A stretch of 64,000 bases of DNA from Glandiceps talaboti (taxonomy: Eukaryota; Hemichordata; Enteropneusta; Spengelidae). The stretch's first letter is position 1. The number at the start of each line of letters is the position of its first letter. The stretch lies in NCBI RefSeq assembly GCF_964340395.1, contig NC_135551.1:4369463-4433462 (forward strand). The letters run 5' to 3'. Positions 11,858 to 21,900 of the stretch are shown here, in pieces. A program made the translations under genes and the position numbers. The notes beneath the pieces were generated by a model. The model saw only the letters and a program-made list of their open reading frames with translations, made no database searches and was not told the DNA's origin.

Positions 11858-12704
11858 CGCTCATCTGTGTCAACAAAAGTTCTTGCCAACACATGATTTT
11901 ATTACATATTCATACTGTTTACTTCACTAAACATCAGACTATAGCTGAAAATATGATAACGAATACTTTCTTTTCTTCTGTTTGTAGTTTAAAACAATTT
12001 AGTCCTCGTTTTTTTTATATCCCACACTTTGCACACCTTTTCATTTCTCTCAGAGTTTCAAGTCAATGTTGCTCCTTCTCCCTCCTTTGTCTCACCATCA
12101 TAACAGTGTACAAGTGTCGGATCTCAAATACAAGACAGGATTTACATACATTTACGTCTCAAAAACAGACCATTTACTATTGAGCACTGATCATCAAAGT
12201 TACCTCACTGTCTAATCAGAACCACCTTTTATGTTACATGTAATCAGTTTGTATAGATTACATTCTAATCAGCCACGACAAAGTTCTCACCATTGAAATG
12301 TAATCTGAATCTGTATACTTGTACTAAGTTTCCGAGCCTGAAAAGAAATCTGAATACGAATACATGTACATTGTCACGTGTCTCTCATCAAGGATAGTGC
12401 AATGGGAGTTTCAATTATCTCAGTTTTCTTCTCAGGCCTCTGTGAAAAGCAAGGTTTACTTTTTGATAGCTTTATTCATGATCTTTTGAAGCCTCAAAGA
12501 AAGCTTTCTTACTGTACTTTCGTCATCACTTTAAACAGCTTGCTAATCTCTTTGACTACCTGCCAGGCACTGACATACATATGTATTAGTGATATCTTCA
12601 GTGTAAACAACTTTGATGCGGTGTCTGGGACTTAGATCAGTGATCTATCTCCTTTTATTTTACCTGGTTTAATTTTCTCAATGCCCAGGTCGGTTGTACT
12701 ATCC

Positions 12705-12762
12705 TATGTATGTATGTATGTATGTATGTATGTATGTATGTATGTATGTATGTATGTATGTA

Positions 12763-12793
<31 letters not shown>

Positions 12794-12812
12794 ATGTATG
12801 TTATGTTATGTA
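12705..12812. repeat. (TATG)n microsatellite with GTGT interruption
   Basis: A TATG tetranucleotide array is interrupted by a short GT run and ends in TTATG units. Open frames across it are artefacts. Confidence 0.95.
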
Positions 12813-12892
12813 TGATTTTGAACAGCTGACTACCAAGACACATGTATGTATGATTTTAAACTCAGCTGGTTTCTTCAATTTACATTATATCT

Positions 12893-13110
12893 GGTGGGGG
12901 GTGGGGTGTTTGTGTCACACCCCTTGTTTGAGTATATGTATATGTATATGTGCCACCCTTTGAGGTGTGCTTTCTAGCCCTTTGGTCTAAAGTGGGGCCT
13001 GTTTATATTTCAAGCTGAACAGTCTAAAATGAAGTCCACTTTGCATTATTTTTTATTTTGCTTGGTCTAAACTGTGGTTCATTGTCCTTTGACATCTGGT
13101 GTAGACAGAC
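12893..13110 (+). repeat. Dispersed repeat copy (family R1)
   Basis: Shares, in order, a G-rich start with GGGGTGT, ATATGTGCCACCCTTT, TTTCTAGCC, TTTGGTCTA, AGTCTAAAATG and GTCCACTTT with 41382-41830, and partly with 7441-7575. Non-coding; class unknown. Confidence 0.65.
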
Positions 13111-14880
13111 TAACAACTCATTTTTGTTCTTGGTAACATAGTTGGAGAGGGGGTGGGGGTGGGGGTGGGGGAGAGACATTTTTTGCCTGATTTGTAATAT
13201 TTCTATGTATATATCAGGTGTTTAGCACATGTTACTATATTTCCCAAAAGCAAATCTGGTGACTCTCCACACAGATATTTGCATACTTGAAATAGTAAAC
13301 TTTATTCCAAAATAGTCAACATTAATTCTGGCTGTACACCATACCTCAGATAGTAGCACACACAAGTGATTGTCACTATCAAGGTCAAAGGTCATATACA
13401 CATTTCATTCTGGCTGTAGGCCATACCTCAAATAGTAGCACACATGTGATGGTGGTTGTAATATAATATATTATATGACCTTCCCTGACCTCCACATCAA
13501 ACATCAGTGGAAGTCACTGTCAACACAACTTGAAGAGTAGACATCATCTTTCCTCCAGTGGAAACATAAACTTAACTTAAGCTTGTAAGTTATGTTGATA
13601 TCAGTTTATTACTATACAACTACTGTTTATATTTACGTTGTTTCTCAATTTGTTTATTTCTTTATGTACAGTAAAATTCAATTGCTGACAACATGACATC
13701 TCAACACTCTCCTTGATAAACACACCCTTGGTACTTGATTCACATCTTACTTACACCTGAAACTCTAGAAGTCCTGAGATGCATGAGATGCAACTTAAAA
13801 TTCATCCACAGCCACCCACACAACTCTACAACTCAAGGTCAAGTTCAGATTTGGATTAAATACTAAGTGAGAAAAACAGTCGTCAGCCAGAGTTGTACAA
13901 AAAAGTTTGTCCACAACAAAAGAATAATCCTTATGGCTCTACTGATATGATAAAAATAATGTAAAAACCATGGGATTGAATTTTTGGCCTTTAAAGGGCC
14001 ATATTTCAATTCTGGGTCATTACTTTAGTATTTTCTTTGTTCACACTTAGATTTGAATATTAAATCCAAAATTGGCCTTTAATTAGTGGTCATTTACAGT
14101 CGTACAAACAAAGCACATCTTGATACAGAAATGTACTGAGACAGGACGAGTATGATCAAGGTTTGGTTAACCATTAGCTCTGACCATCGTTGCAAAACAC
14201 GACTTCTTTTACGGCACCATCCAGGCGTTATTTCGCAGTATGGCGGAAGAAATAACAGCTCTGGTTTGCGAGAATGGCTCTAACCTAAAGACATTCATTG
14301 CTTTAACATGGGAGGGTTGGATAGCTTTGTATATGATTACACATAGGACAATAAAAGCCAGAGATAAAAGCCTAGTGGTGACACATGTTGATATGTGATA
14401 TCCCTGGTGATATCCATGATTTCAAAAACCAGGTCATATTAACATCATGGACAACAAACTCATGACGTGTATGCCCAGGGGAAATGATTCGATTGTGGTA
14501 TGTCGAATTACTCATAGCCATTCAAAAAACACAGGAAATGGGTGCATATATCAACTAACTTGTCATTATCTTATTGTGTCATCAAGGAACATCTGTGATT
14601 TCTTGTTCCTCACAGCCAATGTAATTGTGTGCCTCATAAATATTCCCTTACTCACTGTCACACAAGTCTCAAAATACAATTTAATTGGTGAAACTTGGCA
14701 AGATAAATACAGCAGGAGTCTGTTGAATCAAGCCTTTTTATGTCATTTGGAAGCCATCACAATATCATGTTGCACAGTCTGGTGCCATGAGTTTGGTCTT
14801 CCAACCAGTTCGTAGTTTCTATGATACATCACAGTTGACCTTTGACCTGTAGCTTCCTCACAGCTGTTCTACTTTCTCAA

Positions 14881-14958
14881 TCACTTTGCAAGGTTGATAG
14901 TTCTCTGTAATTCTTTTAGCGTCAATCTTCCTCTAGATAACATCATTTTAATGGTCAG
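14881..14958 (-). CDS. LYRM2: LYRM2 exon 3
   Basis: On the minus strand, acceptor TTTATTTTGTCAG precedes 14958. Encodes LTIKMMLSRGRLTLKELQRT then INLAK and TGA (14883-14881), matching the LYRM2 C-terminus. Confidence 0.92.
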   Translation of the reverse strand: MTIKMMLSRGRLTLKELQRTINLAK

Positions 14959-17900
14959 CTGACAAAATAAACAAAAGTATCTTTGATGATATATCTCAAT
15001 TCTCAGTACCTGATATAGTATAATAATAATAATAATAATAATGTTGGGTTCTCATATAGCGCTTTCCCACGCTGTGCTCAAAGTGCATTACAATTATTAC
15101 CCCTGGCTCGGATCAGAACGGCACAACAGCCCTTTAGTCTTCCTCAACTCCCCGGGGAGCATACAATCCATTGCAGCCATTTCAGCGCATAGAATTAAAG
15201 CCTTCACATTGCAACCTCTATCCTACCAGGTCCCCAATTATACAGCTGGGTTGACTGAGGCACAGTCGTGGTTCAAACCTTGCCCAAGGACTTTAGCCAC
15301 TCAGAAACAAACAGCTAAATTTGTACCACTGTAATTGTACCACTTAGACACGTTGTGAAAATAATGCACATCGTTTAGTTTCTTGGTGGACATACAAAGC
15401 TTTAAACTGAGACTAAATCCCCACTCTCTCAATCGATCAACACAGTGTTAAGACTTCCGTTCCATGTGCTACACATGCATTACAGAAACTATAGATGCCT
15501 GTGAGAATAAGTCAACCTTGTTCTATTCTGACCCTCTAACATGAGGTGAAATGTTATTACTGTACAGGTATCGAGAATTGATGACAGATTTCAGGGTACA
15601 AACATGTTGACTGGTGCGGTGGTGTACTTCTCACTAAGCATCTCACATCAACAACATTACTACAGAAAGGATTTCATTGAACTTTTGAAATAACATTCTA
15701 TGTGATACCCCATCTATTATGTGTGTGTTTGGAAATATTGATCACATTATATCATTTTGAGTTTGATGACTTTTTCGCTTTAAAAATATACATTCATGAA
15801 CCTGGCAAGGTCATCTGCGTATGCAAATGTGATTTTTTTAAAGGAATGTAGCCATTGAACATGAAGATGACCACTGTGCTGAAATTATTAATTTATGTTA
15901 AACAATGCAGATTGTATGCAGATCTATGCAAGACATGATTACAGTGTCTTTGTAAAGTAGGTAGAACATTACAGGTGGTATATCTAGGTAGAATATTACG
16001 TGTGGTATATCTAGGTAGAATATTACAGGTGGTATATCTAGGTAGAACATTACAGGTGGTATATCTAGGTAGAATATTACAGGTGGTATATCTAGGTAGA
16101 ATATCATAGGTGGTATATCTAGGTAGAATATCATAGGTGGTATATTGAGGTAGAATATCATAGGTGGTATATCTAGGTAGAATATTACAGGTGGTATATC
16201 TAGGTAGAATATTACAGGTGGTATATCAAGGTAGAATATTACAGGTGGTATATCTAGGTAGAACATTACAGGTGGTATATCTAGGTAGAATATTACAGGT
16301 GGTATATCTAGGTAGAATATTACAGGTGGTATATCTAGGTAGAATATTACAGGTGGTATATCTAGGTAGAACATTACAGGTGGTATATCTAGGTAGAATA
16401 TTACAGGTGGTATATCTAGGTAGAATATTACAGGTGGTATATCTAGGTAGAATATTACAGGTGGTATATCTAGGTAGAATATCATAGGTGGTATATCTAG
16501 GTAGAATATCATAGGTGGTATATCAAGGTAGAATATTACAGGTGGTATATCTAGGTAGAATATTACAGGTGGTATATCTAGGTAGAACATTACAGGTGGT
16601 ATATCTAGGTAGAATATTACAGGTGGTATATCTATATCTAGGTAGAATATTACAGGTGGTATATCTATATCTAGGTAGAATATTACAGGTGGTATATCTA
16701 GGTAGAATATTACAGGTGGTATATCTATATCTAGGTAGAATATTACAGTTGGTATATCAAGGTAGAATATTACGTGTGGTATATCTAAGCCAAAAAATAC
16801 ATGTATGATGTTTCCATGGTGTGAGTTTTGTGTATAAACCCCACATCCCAGTGATGGAATGACACATTGCAGCAAGCAAAACACACATTGTAGTGAGAAA
16901 TACACACATCGCAGACACATTGTACTGTTTGGCTTCAGTAAATAGCAGACTGGCATGAATAGATAGCTCTACACACACTGTCATTCACTGTTATTCAGTA
17001 AATAGCAGACTGGCATGAATAGATAGCTCTACACACACTGTCATTCAGTAAATAGCAGACTGGCATGAATAGATAGCTCTACACACACTGTCATTCAGTA
17101 AATAGCAGACTGGCATGAATAGATAGCTCTACACACACTGTCATTCAGTAAATAGCAGACTGGCATGAATAGATAGCTCTACACACACTGTCATTCAGTA
17201 AATAGCAGACTGGTATGAATAGATAGCTCTACACACACTGTCATTTTTACATGTCAAGAAGATGTACACCTTGCAACAATACATCATGGTTACCAGTAAC
17301 ATTAACAGTTACCAAGCAACACTATTACCACATTACGGTTACCTAGCAACCCCAACAACACTATACCATGAATACATAGTAACACAAACATTATATCACA
17401 GTTACATAGCAACATCAACACTGTATCACTCTTACCTAGCAACACTATCACTATATTATTATGGTTACTTAGCAACACCTACACTATATTATGGTTATCT
17501 AGCAACACCAACATTAAATCATGGTTAACTAGCAACACACCACTACATGTCATTGTTACCTAGTATCACAAACACCACATCATTGTTATCTAGCAACAAT
17601 GACACCCTATGATTACCTGCCAACATTGTTACCTAGTCACACCAACACTATAATATCATTGACCTAGTAACACACGACACTATAATATCACTGTTACCTA
17701 GCAACACTGACACTATGTCATTGTTACCAAGTCACACCAACACTATAATATCATTGTTACCTAGTAACACACAACACTATAATATCATTGTTACCTAGCA
17801 ACACCGGCACCCTATGTTACCTGTCAACACTAACACTTCATTATTATTTTGTACAAGCTATCATCTGCTCTGTTTCTGTAAAATTCTCACCTCATCTTTC

Positions 17901-18752
17901 TCATGTTTATTTCTCTTGAATTCACTTCTTGCCCAATCAGTTAGATCTTTCCTATGGTCTTTATCTGGTACTTCTCTGATGGCTCTCAAGATATCTCTAA
18001 ATAGTTGTAGTGATTGTTGTCTCAGCATGAACTTAAGATGAACAAACAAAGAAATAGTGCTAATAGATTTTAATAAAGGAAAACAATAACATAAACACAC
18101 AAGATAAACAATCACCACCACCACCACTACCACCACCACCACCACCACCACCACCACCACCACCACCACCACCACCACCACCACCACCACCACCACCACC
18201 ACCACCACCACCACCACCACCACCACCACCACCACCACCACCACCACCACCACCACCACCATAACATCGTCCATACAACATGGCAAAACACAGTGGCAAA
18301 CAAATGAAAACACAGTTCTGTATATAATTTGTTGAGGGCGCACTTTCAATGATTTTGGTCACTTGCGTAAGTTTGGTAAAGATGTTTCGGTTGCATGTTC
18401 ATTATTGTTTCACAATATCACAACAATTTCACAACGCAATATCATTTGTATTAGCTCCTTCCCATACATTTTCGCTCTGAATCAACATCAACAAACATAC
18501 ACATTACACAATTTTAGAAAGACGAAATCACATGATCACACTCACTCACAGTCAGTGTCGGCTGCTATGCACACACTTTACATTGAGCTCTGAAACTGAT
18601 AGGAATCCATGTGACATGTTCACCTAGAATAAACATCAGGAAATATTCCATACCAAAACACCACTTTTTATAACATGTTATGAACTAAAAAAGAGCTGAA
18701 TACTTACTTGTTTCAACGACAGTGCTGTGGGTGGAAGTCTGGAAGCTGCCAT
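14881..18752 (-). CDS. LYRM2: LYRM2, LYR-motif mitochondrial protein; whole gene, 3 exons
   Basis: Exons 18752-18708, 18031-17891 and 14958-14881 join in phase 0 at both junctions to give 87 aa; the vertebrate protein is about 88. The protein starts MAASRLPPTALSLKQ, very close to vertebrate LYRM2. The LYR motif appears as LFR (25-27), followed by the family helix DILRAIREVP and DLTDWARSEFKRNK, and ends KELQRTINLAK. LYR proteins bind the mitochondrial acyl carrier protein; LYRM2 is a matrix protein linked to respiratory complex I function. Tyr to Phe in the motif is conservative. The gene is divergent from the F-box/actin-related gene, with 92 bp between the ATGs. Intron 2 (2.9 kb) is packed with repeats. 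Exons are too short for ORF searches, so the gene is easily missed. Confidence 0.94.
15019..15333 (-). mobile_element. SINE-like retroposon with ATT-repeat tail
   Basis: Read on the minus strand, the element ends in GCGCTATATGAGAACCCAAC followed by (ATT)n, a tail style common to LINE/SINE families of marine invertebrates. The inner part (GTAATGCACTTTGAGCAC on the minus strand) fits the same family type. It sits in LYRM2 intron 2, in the same direction as the gene. Exact family not identified. Confidence 0.65.
15957..16788. repeat. 27-bp minisatellite, about 31 copies
   Basis: The unit is about GGTGGTATATCTAGGTAGAA plus TATTACA. Since 27 is a multiple of three and the unit lacks stops in several frames, long open frames run through on both strands (9-residue repeats such as PPVIFYLDI). 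These lie inside LYRM2 intron 2 and are not genes. Variants are ACATTACA, ATCATAGG, TATCAAGG and a 6-bp TATCTA insertion near 16630, 16670 and 16730. Confidence 0.97.
16934..17246. repeat. 50-bp minisatellite, 6 near-identical copies
   Basis: The unit is CATTCAGTAAATAGCAGACT with the rest reading on to CTACACACACTGT. Copies are nearly identical, period exactly 50 bp from 17041 on; an 11-bp variant separates the first two. It is in LYRM2 intron 2. Confidence 0.96.
17285..17840. repeat. Degenerate minisatellite with GTTACCTAGCAACAC core
   Basis: Roughly 27-32-bp units, each with a GTTACCTAGCAAC-like core followed by ACTATATCAT-like text, run almost to the exon 2 donor of LYRM2 (17890). More diverged than the two neighbouring arrays, hence probably older. 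Confidence 0.88.
17891..18031 (-). CDS. LYRM2: LYRM2 exon 2
   Basis: Minus-strand acceptor CATCTTAAG ends at 18032; donor GTGAGA starts at 17890. Forty-seven codons hold the LYR-family core: FMLRQQSLQLFRDILRAIRE and the WARSEFKRNK segment. Confidence 0.95.
18113..18261. repeat. (CCA)n trinucleotide repeat
   Basis: About 150 bp of CCA/CAC units with one CTACCAC interruption, in LYRM2 intron 1. It yields spurious poly-Gly and poly-Val frames on the minus strand. Confidence 0.97.
18708..18752 (-). CDS. LYRM2: LYRM2 exon 1
   Basis: ATG at 18752-18750; donor GTAAGTA from 18707. Fifteen codons, MAASRLPPTALSLKQ, matching the start of vertebrate LYRM2 almost residue for residue. Confidence 0.93.
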
Positions 18753-18844
18753 TCTGACCTCTGGCATGACCCTCTAGCTGAATACAAAAAGTTTAGATAA
18801 ATTTACTTTAATTTTTTTCTGTAACCTACGTGGTTCAAAATAAA
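18753..18844. promoter_or_regulatory. Shared bidirectional promoter / 5' UTRs, LYRM2 and F-box-actin-related gene
   Basis: Only 92 bp separate the two divergent start codons, so both 5' UTRs and the core promoter must fit here or overlap the genes. The segment is AT-rich on the right, with no clear TATA box or CCAAT box. Shared regulation is inferred from spacing. Confidence 0.7.
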
Positions 18845-18996
18845 ATGGCTGAGGACACGAGGATAGACAACTGTCTGATAAACTTGCCAGTCGAAATATT
18901 AGAGCATATCTTTAGTTTCTGTGATGTCAAGTCATTGACAACGATTGCTAAAACATGTAAGAAACTGAGAGTTTATTCCGATTCCGAAGTTGTGTG
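18845..18996 (+). CDS. F-box/actin-related gene, exon 1 (F-box)
   Basis: ATG at 18845; donor GTAAGT at 18997 splits the Trp51 codon (TG|G). Encodes MAEDTRIDNCLINLPVEILE then HIFSFCDVKSLTTIAKTCKK, a clear F-box. Confidence 0.92.
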
Positions 18997-21900
18997 GTAA
19001 GTAATGTTTGTTTATCAATTTCTTCTATTTTTTAATTGTGGCAATTTAGTTCCGAAATATGTACGTGCCCCATGACATGTGACATCTGTGTCAACAGGAC
19101 AGTTGTCCAATAACGCACTATAGCTGTACAACTTAAATATTCGTGAACAAATGATATGGGCAAGACTGAAGGACTATAGGCCCAATATATGTTCTGTACA
19201 ACAAGGCTTACTTTAAAACTCAGATGATGTGATATAATCTATATAAAGACTTTTTACGAGTTAAGTTTTGTTGAGGGATTAAAGGTACCATCTGTGGATA
19301 GTTTACATGTGTTGGCAGAGAGTCGTACTCATTTTTGAAACCAGTATATCATTACTAAAGAAGATGCAATGTCAATATTATTAGTTCTTAATTTATGCAA
19401 AGTGATCGATTAGTCTCTGTTCATAATTGATCACTTTGCATAAAGTTTAATAGACTGACTGTGTAGTGAAAGAAGTCAATAGTACTATTGAGTATGATGT
19501 CAGTTCTGCAAGTTGAAGTGTTTATGACGTTGACTGATGAGACTGTTCCAAATACATGTATGTACAATTCTTGATGTAAAGAAGTATTTCCTCGTATTTA
19601 GTGTCTCTGGTATTTAGTTGGTTCAGTAAGTGAGTGCTATGACCACTATATTGGTCTGAGGTGCTATATTGTAGATTATGCCAGCTGAAACATAGTCTAG
19701 TTCCTGACAGGGACAGTATTATGTATTAAAAACTTCATCTCTATCTCTATCTATCTGAGCTGAGATGAAGTTTTTAAGACGTAATACTGTCCCTGTCAGG
19801 TACTAGACTATCTGAAACGAAAATTCATATGAGTCATCTTAGTTGCAATAATTGTAGTGTTTACTGTGATTTTGAGGGCTTTTTCTTATGTTTTTGTGAT
19901 ATTTTTCGTTTCGATGTTTTAACCCGAGGCAAACGCTGTAACATAAATGCAAATAGACGGAAGCGATTCAGATATGAATCACAAAGTTGGGTGGATTTTT
20001 CTGCTAAATTACGCCTAACCTGCCAAGAAGCTTACAGTTCCTAACGTCAACACTAATTACGGAGCCTTCAAGACCAAAAAAGTGTTCAGAGGTACCCCAA
20101 TTCCGTCAAAATTGGCAAATGTAGCAATGCATGCTGCATTTTTGAAACGGGCAGTATGCTGACATCTCGCTCACATTTTCAACGTGATCTCGTCTATTTG
20201 TGTTTACGTTACAGGAAATGTAGCATTTGTTTTGGCACAAAAACAAGAAAAAGCCCTCAAAATCACAGCAAACGCTACAATTATTGCAGCTAGAGTCATC
20301 TCCATTTTGTATCTTGTAAACTAATATCATATCACTGCATGCTCTGCTTTGCTTTAACATATAGTTAGTCAAAATTGTTGAAGTCTTTGTTCATAATCGA
20401 TCACTTTGCATAAATTAAGAACTAATTTTGTAGCCTGACATGACATCTTCTCTAGTAATGATATACCGATATGATTCAGATTAGGGATGTTAGAGTACAG
20501 GATAAAGTTGATAAAATGATTGATAGAGGGTTTATCTTAGCGATGTTTGCTCAAATAACATTATAATTTTAACATAATTGAACCCCTTTTTTGAGGTGTG
20601 TAACACACTTGCACTGGCTACATGCTGGATGAAAGGCTATAAATTCCTCTGCAGGATGAAAAAATTAACAACTTGAAAAAAAATAAAATTCAAATGTCAA
20701 GATTTGAGATTGTGCTAGTATAAAACCTTGAAAATTGTTGATTCTATTTCAAATTTTATCAAAGTCCTTTCTTGTCTTCTTTCAGGAAAGAAAAATGGCT
20801 ACAAGTACGTGCAAAGTTTCATCTGAAGTTAGAGTTGGATTCAAAGTCATCAAGAAATGCTGGGTTCAAAAATCTCACCAAACGAACTATGTTATGTTTT
20901 CGTACGGTAACCATAGCAAAGAATGCATTTCACTGTGACTGCGTAGTGAAAGAAGTTAACAGTACCATTGCATATGATGTCGGCTCTGCAACCTCATGGA
21001 TCTGTTGGGTCGGTAGATTTGATAAGAGAGGATGTCCCAGCATGGTGGCACACTTCAAAAACAAAACTCAGGAAAATAGAGCTGAGTCAGAAACAAACAT
21101 CGATAAACTTAATCTGTATCTCGTCAGTCAGGGACATCCCAGAGTTTCTCACAACTATGTAGTTGGTAAAGATGCTAAAATCCTGTCTGCTATGTACCCA
21201 GATTTGTATAAATCCGACCTGTATCCAGTATTTTGCCAAGAACCTTTCCCTAAAGATTCGGCTCATAAGTCCATAAGTCTTCCTGATATGCAGGGTGTAC
21301 CAATAGATGGTACAAATTCTTCTCAGGAGCATTCTGCTAAATCCATGGAAGACAGTCCGCGAAGGAAGAGTGCTATCGGATTAGAGAATTCCAGGGTAGA
21401 TTATGTGATTACCGCAACTCAGCCAAATTCAAGCCAAGTCTCAGGAGCGGAAAACCATGGCAACAACACAAATCAAAATAATTGTGTCAAGTATAATGAA
21501 GATGAGGAGACGAAACCTTTTGAACTTCATCATGCCATTATTAATGGTGATGCTAGTGATATTGATGACTTTGAATTAATTCTAAGACATCTCTTTAGAC
21601 AACTTACATTTGGAACGCACCACTATTACCACCTACACAACACTCCTATGGTTGTAATGGAACCACCAAACATGTCCAAGGACTCCAGAGATAAACTGGT
21701 GCAAATGATGTTTGAAAAGTTGAAAATACCAAGGTATGGGGAGCTGTAGTCTTGGTTACCTAGACTTGTTGCGGGGGTGGGGGGGGGGGGGGGGGTGGGG
21801 GGGTGGGGGGGGGGTGGTCGTCGCTTAATGGATGCCACCCCAGAGAGTCCTGAGAAATAGTAATATTGGTAACTGCTGCTATTGATTAGGATGCATGAAA

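Larger units (their letters stand above)
8389..14880. other. Intergenic region between astacin-kringle and LYRM2 (tail to tail)
   Basis: No convincing gene. It holds the astacin 3' UTR (AATAAA at 9045 and 10454 are candidates), three TGACATCATC words (9459-9532), a foldback MITE (9826-10011), a 35-bp minisatellite (10930-11857), a TATG microsatellite (12705-12812), a dispersed R1 repeat (12893-13110) and two degenerate copies of a segment of about 95 bp (13320-13470). The LYRM2 3' UTR enters from the right; on its strand, AATAAA lies opposite 13653-13658. Confidence 0.5.
18997..20785. other. Intron 1 of the F-box/actin-related gene
   Basis: Largely occupied by a nested foldback element (19344-20466) that carries a short exon-2-like relic (19451-19512). 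No separate gene. Confidence 0.8.

Noticed and set aside
15898-16956. 352-aa minus-strand open frame of PPVIFYLDI repeats
   Set aside because: It is the 27-bp minisatellite read in a stop-free frame inside LYRM2 intron 2. The opposite strand is also open, and there is no domain, signal or splice support.
16934-17246. CRISPR-like array
   Set aside because: Units are contiguous 50-mers without unique spacers, in an animal intron; a minisatellite.
17861-18362. Minus-strand frames with long poly-Val or poly-Gly
   Set aside because: They read through the CCA microsatellite. Only 17891-18031 is real coding sequence (LYRM2 exon 2).
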